NCBI GenBank assembly: GCA_036823295.1
Contig: DAISGD010000019.1
Location: 1 to 53,825, forward strand
DNA from: UBA4742 sp002403895
GTDB taxonomy: Bacteria; Actinomycetota; Acidimicrobiia; Acidimicrobiales; Acidimicrobilacustridaceae
Length of the DNA: 53,825 nt
Direction of reading: 5' to 3'
Part shown: piece after piece, positions 39,942 through 48,081 of the stretch
How the letters are laid out: each line of letters opens with the position of its first letter
How positions within the stretch are numbered: the first letter of the stretch is position 1
Position numbers and translations under genes: made by a program
Notes under the pieces: model-generated
Told to the model about the DNA's origin: nothing
The model's database searches: none
The model's input: the letters and a program-made list of their open reading frames with translations, nothing else

Positions 39942-41342
39942 ATGACCGCGACCGAATCCGACATCAGCAACCTCAGTCCGCAGGGCAACCGCTACCTGGA
40001 GGGGAACTTCCGCCCGGTGTCCGACGAGATCACGGTGACCGACCTCGAGGTGGTGGGGTCCATCCCCGCGGCGCTGGCCGGTCGTTACGTTCGCACCGGC
40101 CCCAACCCGATCGAGGTCCCCGACCCGGCCACGCACCACTGGTTCGTGGGCGACGGCATGGTGCACGGTGTCGACCTCCACGACGGTGCCGCCCTCTGGT
40201 ACCGCAACCGTTGGGTGCGCTCACCCGAGGCCGCCGCCCACCTCGGCGTGCCCGAGGTGCCCCGTCCGGCGGAGGGCGGGATGTTTTCCGGGTCGGGCAA
40301 CACGAACGTCGTGCACCACGCCGGGTCCATCTGGGCGATCAACGAGCTGTCATTGCCCTACGAGCTCTCGACCGAGCTGGACACGGTCCGCCAGTGGGAC
40401 TTCGGCGGATCGCTCCCGGCCGGGACGACGGCCCACCCCAAGTTCGACCCGGTCACCGGTGAGATGCACTTCATGGCCTACAACTTCGTCGAGCCCTACC
40501 TCTGGTACCACGTGGTCGACGTCGGGGGGCACCTCGTACGCAGCGAGTCGATCGACGTCGCCGGGCCGGTCATGGTCCACGACATGGGCCTCACCCGCTC
40601 GCAGGTCGTCGCCTTCGATCTGCCGGTCGTGTTCAACCTGGAAAGGGCGATGGCCGGCATCCCGCTTCCTTACGAATGGGACGACGACTACGTCCCCCGG
40701 GTCGGCCTGATGCCCCGGGCGGGCACCGCCGCCGACACGGTGTGGATCGAGGTCGACCCCTGCTACGTGTTCCATTCGCTGAACGCCTACGACGAGGACG
40801 ACGGCACGGTCGTCATCGACCTGGTGCGCCACCCATCGATGTTCCGTTCGGTGAAGAACGGCCCCGACGAGGGCACGCCGGTGCTGGAGCGCTGGGTCAT
40901 CGACCCCGCCGGCGGGAAGGTCTCGACGGAGGTGCTGGACGATCACGCCCAGGAGTTCCCCCGTGCCGACGAGCGCCTGGCCGCGCTACCTCACCGCTAC
41001 GGCTACTCCACCGGGGCGAGCCTCAACGACTTCGGAGGCGAGACCGACGACCACACGTTTGTCCTCAAGCATGACGTCGTGGCCGGCACGACCGAGGAGT
41101 TCGATGTCGGCGCCGGCCGCGTTGCCGGCGAGTTCGTATTCGTCCCCGCTGACGACGCCACATCGGGCGAGGACGAGGGCTGGCTCATCAGCTACGTCTA
41201 TGACCGTGCCACGGACACGAGCGACCTGGTGATCCTGGACGCCCACGACTTCGGGTCGGACCCGGTCGCTGTCGTCAAGCTCCCGCGCCGCGTGCCCGCC
41301 GGGTTCCACGGCAACTGGATCCCCGACCGCGCCGTCCGCTGA
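39942..41342 (+). CDS. Carotenoid oxygenase (carotenoid cleavage dioxygenase family)
   Basis: The 466-residue protein has the seven-bladed propeller signatures of carotenoid/stilbene oxygenases. The four iron-binding His candidates lie in TAHPKFDPVTGEMHF, VHDMGLT, VFHSLNAYDEDDGTVVIDLVRHPS and GFHGNWIP at the end. The N-terminal GRYVRTGPNPIEVPD is also typical. It cleaves a double bond in carotenoids, apocarotenoids or stilbenes with O2. GGGGAG precedes the ATG. It is divergent from a TetR regulator across an operator, suggesting substrate-responsive control. Confidence 0.92.
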   Translation: MTATESDISNLSPQGNRYLEGNFRPVSDEITVTDLEVVGSIPAALAGRYVRTGPNPIEVPDPATHHWFVGDGMVHGVDLHDGAALWYRNRWVRSPEAAAHLGVPEVPRPAEGGMFSGSGNTNVVHHAGSIWAINELSLPYELSTELDTVRQWDFGGSLPAGTTAHPKFDPVTGEMHFMAYNFVEPYLWYHVVDVGGHLVRSESIDVAGPVMVHDMGLTRSQVVAFDLPVVFNLERAMAGIPLPYEWDDDYVPRVGLMPRAGTAADTVWIEVDPCYVFHSLNAYDEDDGTVVIDLVRHPSMFRSVKNGPDEGTPVLERWVIDPAGGKVSTEVLDDHAQEFPRADERLAALPHRYGYSTGASLNDFGGETDDHTFVLKHDVVAGTTEEFDVGAGRVAGEFVFVPADDATSGEDEGWLISYVYDRATDTSDLVILDAHDFGSDPVAVVKLPRRVPAGFHGNWIPDRAVR

Positions 41343-41400
41343 CCTCGCTTGATCCCACGGCCTGATCCCGCCGGCCGATTTCCGCCAGTCGCACGGACGG

Positions 41401-41415
41401 GATCGTGGCACGATC
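41401..41415. promoter_or_regulatory. 15-nt palindrome before the Ada-AlkA gene
   Basis: GATCGTG-G-CACGATC is a perfect 7-bp inverted repeat ending 5 nt before the ATG at 41421. The right arm includes a CACGAT -10-like string, 6 nt from the ATG. It may be an operator for the Ada-like domain of the encoded protein. Confidence 0.45.
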
Positions 41416-41420
41416 ACGTC

Positions 41421-42866
41421 ATGATCGAAGACGAGGACCGCTGTTACCGGGCCGTGCAAAGCCGCGATCCCCGCTTCGACGGTGTTTTCTGCGTCGGCGT
41501 GACCTCGACGCACATCTACTGCCGCCCGAGCTGTCCCGCCGTCACGCCCAAGCGGGCCAACGTCCGCTTCTATCCGACCACCGCAGCGGCTCAATCGGCC
41601 GGGTTCCGGGCCTGCCTGCGCTGTCGGCCCGACGCCACCCCGGGTTCGCCGGAGTGGGACAGCCGGGCCGATCTCGTGGGCCGGGCCATGCGCCTGATCG
41701 CCGACGGTGTCGTGGATCGTGAAGGGGTGGCCGGTCTCGCCTCCCACCTCGGCTACAGCGCCAGGCACCTGCATCGCCAACTCGCGGCGGAGGTGGGAGC
41801 CGGTCCTATCGCTCTCGCCCGCGCCCAGCGGGCCCAAACAGCCCGCATCCTCATCGAGACGACGGATCTCTCGTTCGCGGACGTTGCCTTCGCGGCGGGT
41901 TTCGCCAGCATCCGCCAGTTCAACGACACGATTCGTGAGGTCTTCGCCCGCACCCCGACCGCCATGCGGGCGGCCCGGCATCGATCTCAAGATCGAGTGG
42001 CCGGCTCGATCACGGTCCGTCTCGCCGTACGCCAGCCGTTCGACGGCACCGGGCTCATCGCCTTCTTCGCCCTGCGGGCCGTCCCCGGGGTTGAGGACGT
42101 CGTCGACGGGACCTATCGGCGGACGTTGGCCCTGCCCCATGGGCTCGGGACGGTCGGGTTGACGCCCTACGCCGACCATGTGGAGGCCCGCTTCGGGCTC
42201 GACGACCTGCGGGACCTGTCCGTCGCCGTGCATCGCTGTCGGCGACTGTTCGACCTCGACGCTGATCCGACCGCGGTGGGGGGCGTGCTGGGCGCCGACC
42301 CACTCCTCAGGCCGCTCGTCGCCGCCACGCCCGGGCGTCGCGTCCCGGGAGCCGTGGATGGGTTCGAGTTGACCGTGCGAGCCATCCTCGGCCAGCAGAT
42401 CTCTGTCGCCGGGGCTCGCACCCTGGCCAGCAGGCTGGTGGTCGCGGTAGGGCAACCCCTGGCGGGACGCGAGGGCCGCCTGAGTCATGCGTTTCCCGAC
42501 GCCGCCGCCGTGGCTGGCGCCCCGGACACCGCGCTGGCCATGCCGGCTCGGCGGCGGGACACGCTCCGCTCGGTGGCCACTGCAGCCGCGGCCGGCGACC
42601 TCGATCTCGACCCCGGTGCTGATCGGGCGGCGACCGAGGCCGCGCTCCTCAACAAGGCCGGCATCGGCCCGTGGACGGCGTCCTACGTCGCCATGCGGGC
42701 CCTGGGCGATCCTGACGCCTTTCTGCCTGCCGATCTCGGTGTCCGGCATGCCCTCGAGAGGCTCGGGGCGGCGGGAGAAGCCGCTTCGGCCGAGGTCGCG
42801 TCACGGGCTTGGCGGCCATGGCGGTCCTACGCGGTGATGCACCTGTGGGCGTCGCTCGGCGGCTAG
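41421..42866 (+). CDS. alkA: Ada regulatory domain - AraC HTH - AlkA glycosylase fusion
   Basis: The 481-residue protein has three parts. Residues about 1-75 form the Ada phosphotriester-repair zinc domain with all four cysteines (IYCRPSC and ACLRC). Residues 85-180 form an AraC-type double HTH (VAGLASHLGYSARHLHRQL, VAFAAGFASIRQFN). The remainder is an AlkA DNA-3-methyladenine glycosylase with LGQQISV, the helix-hairpin-helix LNKAGIGPWTASYVAMRALG and the catalytic Asp in LPADLGVRHAL. It senses methyl phosphotriesters and excises alkylated bases. The O6-methylguanine transferase domain is absent. This architecture is known in mycobacteria. Confidence 0.9.
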   Translation: MIEDEDRCYRAVQSRDPRFDGVFCVGVTSTHIYCRPSCPAVTPKRANVRFYPTTAAAQSAGFRACLRCRPDATPGSPEWDSRADLVGRAMRLIADGVVDREGVAGLASHLGYSARHLHRQLAAEVGAGPIALARAQRAQTARILIETTDLSFADVAFAAGFASIRQFNDTIREVFARTPTAMRAARHRSQDRVAGSITVRLAVRQPFDGTGLIAFFALRAVPGVEDVVDGTYRRTLALPHGLGTVGLTPYADHVEARFGLDDLRDLSVAVHRCRRLFDLDADPTAVGGVLGADPLLRPLVAATPGRRVPGAVDGFELTVRAILGQQISVAGARTLASRLVVAVGQPLAGREGRLSHAFPDAAAVAGAPDTALAMPARRRDTLRSVATAAAAGDLDLDPGADRAATEAALLNKAGIGPWTASYVAMRALGDPDAFLPADLGVRHALERLGAAGEAASAEVASRAWRPWRSYAVMHLWASLGG

Positions 42867-42894
42867 GCCGTGCTCTCCCCGCCACCGGTCCTGT

Positions 42895-42900
42895 TAGCGT
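42895..42900 (+). promoter_or_regulatory. Leaderless -10 element of the 42909 gene
   Basis: TAGCGT ends 8 nt before the ATG at 42909, in a context nearly identical to that at 12450. Confidence 0.45.
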
Positions 42901-42908
42901 TCGGCGCC

Positions 42909-43406
42909 ATGGATGGTCTTCTCATCGTTCTCGCCGTCGTCGTGGTCATTGGGATCGTGCTGGCACTCGCCCTCAACCCGGTACTCAACAAGAAGGGTGA
43001 CGCGGCCATCCTGCGCTGCAAGGACGTGCTGGGGGCCGACACCATCACCACCATCGAGCCCAAGGCCAACGGGTTCGGCACAGAGCCCGCTGACGCTGGT
43101 GGCTTGCGCGGGATGGGCTGTCTGGCGCTCAGTGCCACCGACCTCATGTTCGTGACGTGGGCCCCGCAGAAGGAGTTCCGCATCTCACGCTCGGCGTTCA
43201 CGAAGGTGGACACCTCAGCCGATGACCTGGCGGGGGCCCAAAAGGCCATGATCATGATCAGCTACGCGACCGAGAATGGCGGCACGGCCGTGGCGTCCTG
43301 GCGTCTGCCGGAGCTGGTGGAGTGGCTGACTGCGCTGCACTACGACTTCGGCCCCGACGGCCCACCCGCGCCGGCTGCCGCTGACACGACCGACGACGAC
43401 GACTGA
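42909..43406 (+). CDS. Single-pass membrane protein of unknown function
   Basis: The 165-residue protein begins with a strong hydrophobic helix (LLIVLAVVVVIGIVLALAL, residues 4-22). It continues as a soluble domain with strands such as GMGCLALSATDLMFVTWAPQ and RISRSAFTKVD, and ends in an acidic Asp-rich tail. The soluble part looks like a PH-like membrane-associated domain (strand-rich, with a W/PQ turn), but I cannot name a family. The start is set by the leaderless -10 at 42895, rejecting a longer frame from 42870. Its stop faces the long palindrome at 43440. Confidence 0.7.
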   Translation: MDGLLIVLAVVVVIGIVLALALNPVLNKKGDAAILRCKDVLGADTITTIEPKANGFGTEPADAGGLRGMGCLALSATDLMFVTWAPQKEFRISRSAFTKVDTSADDLAGAQKAMIMISYATENGGTAVASWRLPELVEWLTALHYDFGPDGPPAPAAADTTDDDD

Positions 43407-43439
43407 CTTTCCTTCTGACGCTTTACTGACGCCTTCCCC

Positions 43440-43522
43440 CTTCGAACCGGCGTAGGAACGGTCCTTGGGTTCAAGCGGTGGACGCAACGACTTGGGCGAC
43501 CGTTCGCGCCGCCGGTTCGAAG
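43440..43522. repeat. Long palindrome, GGCGTAGGAA family, copy 2
   Basis: The outer arms CTTCGAACCGGCG (43440-43452) and CGCCGGTTCGAAG (43510-43522) are perfect 13-bp complements. The inner arms GAACGGTC (43456-43463) and GACCGTTC (43498-43505) pair too. It lies exactly between two convergent genes and may work as a bidirectional terminator. The left part, AACCGGCGTAGGAACGGTC, resembles the repeat at 3596. Confidence 0.5.
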
Positions 43523-43523
43523 A

Positions 43524-44888
43524 TCAGGCTTTGGACGCGCCGCCCGACTGTGGGCTCACTCCCAGGTAGAGCCCGAGCCCGTCGGGGGCCCGGAGGTTCG
43601 TGTCGAGCGGATCGGGCGGCGGGGGTGACGCAAAGCCCGGCGAGGTCGCCAGGCGGCGGATCGTGCCGGTCTTGTCACCAGGAGCGATGACCCCGTCGAC
43701 CCCCTGCACCAGGCCCGGATCGGCGTAGAACACGACGCCGTCAGGTCCCACCGCCACCCCCAGCGGTGTGCCGCCGCTGAACGGCGTCTTGGCCACCATG
43801 GCCCCCGAGGGATCGCTGAGGATGGGAGTGTTCACCACGCCGTCCGAGCCGTAGGCGGCGATGGACCCGAATGGTGCGCTCGACACGACCAGGCTCAGGC
43901 CGTCGGGGGTCGCCGCCACCGAGGTCGGGGCCGAGGCCGGCCCGGCGGCGGGGGGGATCAACAGCGTGGCCGTGACTGCGGCTGGGGTGGCGGTCGACCG
44001 ACCGTTACCGCTGGGGTCGCCGCCACCGTTGGCGTCCGGTCCAGAGCCTCGGGTCACCGTCGGCCCGGGCGAGGTCGTCGGGGGCGTGCCCGAATCCGGC
44101 GTGGTGGTGGTGGTGTTGGGTGGGGCCGGACCAGTGGTGGCCGTGACACACCCAGTGGCGTCACTCGGGAATGTGCCGCTGTAGCGCCAGACCCCGACAG
44201 TCGGGGCCCGCGCCGAGGCCAGGTAGACATTGTCGGCCGCGTCCGACGACAGTCCCAGAGGGGTGGCCAGAGTGCTGCTCAGCACGCAGGACGTTGGTGC
44301 TCCGTCCTCGTAGGGAGGGAACCACTCCACCAGCCTGCCGGTGGCATCGCCGGAGCGCTGGTTGCCGACGTCCGACGTGAGGAGCCGACCGTCGCTCAGA
44401 AAGGCGCAGCCGTACGTGGTGGGGTCGTCGGTGGCGATGCCGCTGGGGCTGGTCCACCCGCTCACCCGGCGCACCCGCAAGGCACCGACGTCGTCTCCCG
44501 TGAGCTGGTACAGACCCCATCCCGCGCTGGCCGGCGTGGTGTCCGCCGCCTTGGTCTCGGCCACGACGAAGCGGCGACTGCCGTCAGGAGCGAAGCAGAT
44601 CTGGCCGTGCGGTTCGTTGCCGTTTGGCGCGGTGCCTGCCGCGATCACCCGCTGGCGGGTGTACGGCGGGACCGAGAGATAGGCGTCGATGGCGCCGTCG
44701 ACCGTGGCGAACACGATGGCCGCCGCCGCCGGCGTCGTGGTGGACGACGTTGCGCCGTCGGTGGCGGAGGGCGCTAGCGACGTCGTGGTTGACGTGGCCG
44801 AGCGCGACGACGTGGAGCAACCGGCGGAGTAGGCCACCACAAAGGCCGCGAGGGTCACCGCCAGGATCGAGCGTCGGCGAGGGGTCAT
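43524..44888 (-). CDS. Secreted lipoprotein with NHL/beta-propeller-like repeats
   Basis: The 454-residue protein has a lipoprotein signal with lipobox YSAGC (Cys24) and then a Ser/Thr-rich spacer. The body contains repeated short strands of the type SPSGIATDDPTTYGCAF, TPLGLSSDAADNVYLAS, APTSVAATPDGLSLVVS and TPLGVAVGPDGVVFYAD. These resemble NHL or SMP-30-type beta-propeller blades. A Thr/Pro-rich insertion with a Thr run interrupts the middle. It is presumably an extracytoplasmic sensor or enzyme-like propeller of unknown ligand. ATG 44888 is preferred; GTG or TTG codons just upstream are alternatives. Confidence 0.72.
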   Translation of the reverse strand: MTPRRRSILAVTLAAFVVAYSAGCSTSSRSATSTTTSLAPSATDGATSSTTTPAAAAIVFATVDGAIDAYLSVPPYTRQRVIAAGTAPNGNEPHGQICFAPDGSRRFVVAETKAADTTPASAGWGLYQLTGDDVGALRVRRVSGWTSPSGIATDDPTTYGCAFLSDGRLLTSDVGNQRSGDATGRLVEWFPPYEDGAPTSCVLSSTLATPLGLSSDAADNVYLASARAPTVGVWRYSGTFPSDATGCVTATTGPAPPNTTTTTPDSGTPPTTSPGPTVTRGSGPDANGGGDPSGNGRSTATPAAVTATLLIPPAAGPASAPTSVAATPDGLSLVVSSAPFGSIAAYGSDGVVNTPILSDPSGAMVAKTPFSGGTPLGVAVGPDGVVFYADPGLVQGVDGVIAPGDKTGTIRRLATSPGFASPPPPDPLDTNLRAPDGLGLYLGVSPQSGGASKA

Positions 44889-45045
44889 CACGAACAAGAG
44901 CCTGCACGCATGGCGGGAAAGGCGAGGTAAAGCGGGCCGTCACCGCCCACGGTCGGACCCTGGGGTCGTCCCGGCGTTAGGCGGATGCGCGGTGGGAAGA
45001 GGATTGGGAGCGGCTCGGCATGGCCCATCTGGACATACTGGTCGC

Positions 45046-45729
45046 GTGAGCGGAGCGGATCGGGTGATTGCCCAAGGGCGCGACACGGAGATCCTTGACT
45101 ACGGGCCCGGTCTCGTCCTTCGCCGGCCCCGAGTCCCCCGATCCATGGTGGGCGAGGCCGAGCTCATGAGGTGGGTCGTCGACCATGGCTTTCCTTGCCC
45201 CGCGGTCGTCGACGTGGGAGACGAGGGCCTGGTGATGGCCCGGATCGACGGGGTGTCCATGCTCGACGATCTGGTGGCCCATCCCTGGCGGGTACGGTCC
45301 CACGCCACACTGCTCGCCGACCTTCACGGCTGGTTGCACCGACTGCCGGCGCCGCCCGGCCTGCGAGAGTCGTTCGGACCCGGCCCGGCACTCCTCCACG
45401 GCGATCTGCACCCGGGCAACGTGCTGCTCGGCCCAGATGGTCCGGTCGTCATCGACTGGACGAACGCCGTGCAGGGTCCGCCCGGCGCGGACGTGGCCGT
45501 GACCTGGTTGCTGCTGGCGGCCGGTCAGACGGACACCTCGCCGGTCGAGTGGGTCCTGGTGACCACCTTGCGGCGGGTTCTGGTCCGTTCGTTCCTGCAC
45601 GCTGCTGGTCGAGACGCGGCGGTCGCGTCGCTCTCGGCCGCGTTGGAGTACCGCAGCCACGACGCGAACCTTTCCCCCGGCGAACTGGAGGTGATGCGGC
45701 GTATCGTCGCTCACAACGGTCCGGCGTGA
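45046..45729 (+). CDS. Phosphotransferase (APH/choline kinase-like)
   Basis: The 227-residue protein has the core of aminoglycoside phosphotransferase-like kinases: LLHGDLHPGNVLL with the catalytic Asp and Asn near residues 112-124, and VVIDWTNAVQGPPGADVA with the metal Asp. The N-terminal lobe is short. The substrate could be a small alcohol, a macrolide-like compound or a protein; no resistance role is implied. The GTG at 45046 follows CATACT by 6 nt, suggesting a leaderless transcript. It is upstream of the arylsulfatase gene by 36 nt. Confidence 0.82.
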   Translation: MSGADRVIAQGRDTEILDYGPGLVLRRPRVPRSMVGEAELMRWVVDHGFPCPAVVDVGDEGLVMARIDGVSMLDDLVAHPWRVRSHATLLADLHGWLHRLPAPPGLRESFGPGPALLHGDLHPGNVLLGPDGPVVIDWTNAVQGPPGADVAVTWLLLAAGQTDTSPVEWVLVTTLRRVLVRSFLHAAGRDAAVASLSAALEYRSHDANLSPGELEVMRRIVAHNGPA

Positions 45730-45765
45730 ATCGGGCCCTCCACAGTCGCGACCCAGGGGGAACCA

Positions 45766-48036
45766 GTGCCGACCGACGAGCCATATCAGGGAACGGTGGG
45801 ACGGACCTTTGACGAATCAACGCCATGGTGGCCAGAGCTGAACCATGGCCCGGCCGGCGCCCCCAACGTCGTGGTGGTGCTGCTCGACGACGTGGGCTAC
45901 GCCCAGTTCGGTTGCTACGGATCGGATATCGCCACCCCCACGTTCGACCGACTGGCGGCCGGGGGTCTGCGCTACAGCAACTTCCACACCACGTCGTTGT
46001 GTTCACCGACGCGTGCTGCGCTGATGACCGGCCGCAACCACCACACCAACGGGATGGGTCGCATCGTCGAGTTCGCCAGCGGCTTCCCGGGATACGACGC
46101 CCGCATCCCGAAGTCGAACGGTTTCATCTCCGCCATGCTGAAGGCGGAGGGGTACGCCACGTTCGCGCTGGGCAAGTGGCACATCGCCCCCGCGGGGGAG
46201 ATGACCCCCGGTGGGCCGCGCGATCGGTGGCCCCTGGGTCAGGGCTTCGAGCGCTTCTACGGGTTCCTGTGGGGCGAGACGGACCAGTACCACCCCGATC
46301 TGGTGCACGACAACCACCAGATCGACCCGCCCCGCACCCCCGAAGAGGGCTACCACCTCACCGAGGACCTGGCCGACCACAGCATCGGGTTCCTGAAGGA
46401 CCTGCGGGCCGTGTCGGATCGACCGTTCTTCACCTATTTCGCCCCGGGTGCGTGTCATTCTCCCCATCAGGCGCCTCAGGCTTACATCGACCGCTACCGG
46501 GGTCAGTTCGATCAGGGCTGGGATGCGTGGCGCGACGAGATCTTCGCCCGCCAGACGGCGTCGGGCTTGCTGCCCGAGGGAACCGCGCTGAGCGACCGGC
46601 CCCACTGGGTTCCGGCGTGGGACACCGTGACGGCTGACGAGCGTCGTCTCTACGCCCGCATGATGGAGGTCTACGCCGGCTTCCTGGAACACACCGACGC
46701 CCAGGTGGGCCGGGTCATCGACTTCATCGACGAACTCGGTGAGCTGGACAACACCGTCGTGCTGGTCATGAGTGACAACGGAGCCAGTTCGGAGGGCGGG
46801 CCCAAGGGATCGTTCAACGAGACCTACTTCTTCAACTTCGAGCCCGAGTCGCTGGACGAGAACCTGGCCCGCATCGACCTGCTGGGTGGCCCCGATGCCC
46901 ACAATCACTACCCCTGGGGGTGGGCGTGGGCCGGGAACTGCCCGCTGCAGCGGTGGAAGCGGGAGACGTATGAGGGTGGGGTCACCGATCCGCTCATCGT
47001 GCATTGGCCCGCCCGCCTGGGCGCGCCGGGTGAGACCCGACATCAGTACGTACACGCCATCGACGTGCTGCCCACGCTGCTCGACGCCATCGGGCTGACG
47101 CCCCCCACCGAGTTGGACGGGGTGCCCCAGAGCCCCATTGAAGGAACGACCTTCACCCACACGTTCGACGATGCCGACGCGGCCAGCACCCACACCACCC
47201 AGTACTACGAGATGCTCGGGTCTCGGGCGATGTACCACGATGGCTGGAAGGCGGTCGTGTTCCATCCCATGCCGTTCGCCGCCTATGACGGGTCGGACCC
47301 GTTCCGCCCGTTCGACGAGGACGAGTGGGACCTGTACCACGTTGCCGAGGACTTCTCCGAGACGGTGAACCTGGCCGCCCAACGTCCCGACAAGCTGGCC
47401 GAGATGGTCGAGTTGTGGTGGAGCGAGGCCGAGGCGCACAACGTGTTACCCCTGACCAACATGCCTCAGGGGGCTGACTCTCGCTACCGCCGCGAGCACT
47501 ACGAGTTCTACTCCGGGACCGGCAGCCTGCCCGAGGTCGCCGCCCCCAGGCTGCGCAATCGAGGGTGGCGGGCTGCGGCCCAGCTCACGGTGCCCGACGA
47601 CGGGTGCGAGGGCGTGATCGCCACGCATGGCAGCGCCTCGGGCGGGTACGTGATCTTCGTGAAGGATGGCCGGCTGCAGTACGCCTACAACCATCTCGGG
47701 TCGTCGCTGACGACGGTCTCGGCCGAGGTGGACCTTCCACCGGGCCCAGTCACGGTGCGCGTCGAGTTCACACCCACCGGTCGGTTCGAAGGGGACGTGG
47801 CCCTCTTCTACGGCGACGTTCTGGTCGGCCAGGGGCACGTGGCCAGGACGACGCGGGTGACCTACGGCGTCGCCGGGTTCAGCGTGGGTAGCCAGCGAGG
47901 CTCGGCCGTATCGCCGGCCTACTCGGGGCGGTTCCCGTTCACCGACGGTGCCCTGGGCCGGGTGGTGTTCGAGCCCGACGGTCGCCCCTACCGGGACCCG
48001 AGCGGCGAAGCCGCCGCGGGCATGGCCATTCAGTAA
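45766..48036 (+). CDS. Arylsulfatase (formylglycine-dependent sulfatase)
   Basis: The 756-residue enzyme has the sulfatase signature C-x-P-x-R at Cys79 (LCSPTRAALMTGR), the site converted to formylglycine. The metal-ligand Asp pair is in VLLDDVGYAQFGCYG (38-52), and the later VLVMSDNGASSEGG supplies Asp/Asn ligands. A roughly 200-residue C-terminal beta-rich region follows. It hydrolyses sulfate esters, possibly of sterols, phenols or polysaccharides. No typical signal peptide is visible, so it may be cytoplasmic. AGGGGG precedes the GTG start. A formylglycine-generating enzyme gene is not in the window. Confidence 0.92.
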   Translation: MPTDEPYQGTVGRTFDESTPWWPELNHGPAGAPNVVVVLLDDVGYAQFGCYGSDIATPTFDRLAAGGLRYSNFHTTSLCSPTRAALMTGRNHHTNGMGRIVEFASGFPGYDARIPKSNGFISAMLKAEGYATFALGKWHIAPAGEMTPGGPRDRWPLGQGFERFYGFLWGETDQYHPDLVHDNHQIDPPRTPEEGYHLTEDLADHSIGFLKDLRAVSDRPFFTYFAPGACHSPHQAPQAYIDRYRGQFDQGWDAWRDEIFARQTASGLLPEGTALSDRPHWVPAWDTVTADERRLYARMMEVYAGFLEHTDAQVGRVIDFIDELGELDNTVVLVMSDNGASSEGGPKGSFNETYFFNFEPESLDENLARIDLLGGPDAHNHYPWGWAWAGNCPLQRWKRETYEGGVTDPLIVHWPARLGAPGETRHQYVHAIDVLPTLLDAIGLTPPTELDGVPQSPIEGTTFTHTFDDADAASTHTTQYYEMLGSRAMYHDGWKAVVFHPMPFAAYDGSDPFRPFDEDEWDLYHVAEDFSETVNLAAQRPDKLAEMVELWWSEAEAHNVLPLTNMPQGADSRYRREHYEFYSGTGSLPEVAAPRLRNRGWRAAAQLTVPDDGCEGVIATHGSASGGYVIFVKDGRLQYAYNHLGSSLTTVSAEVDLPPGPVTVRVEFTPTGRFEGDVALFYGDVLVGQGHVARTTRVTYGVAGFSVGSQRGSAVSPAYSGRFPFTDGALGRVVFEPDGRPYRDPSGEAAAGMAIQ

Positions 48037-48081
48037 GCACCGGAGTGTGGGGAGGCGCGACGGGCGGGGCCAGACTCTTGC

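Noticed and set aside
45046..45729. Interpreting the phosphotransferase as an antibiotic-resistance gene.
   Set aside because: Only the generic kinase motifs are present, and there is no mobile element or resistance context; the family includes many metabolic kinases.
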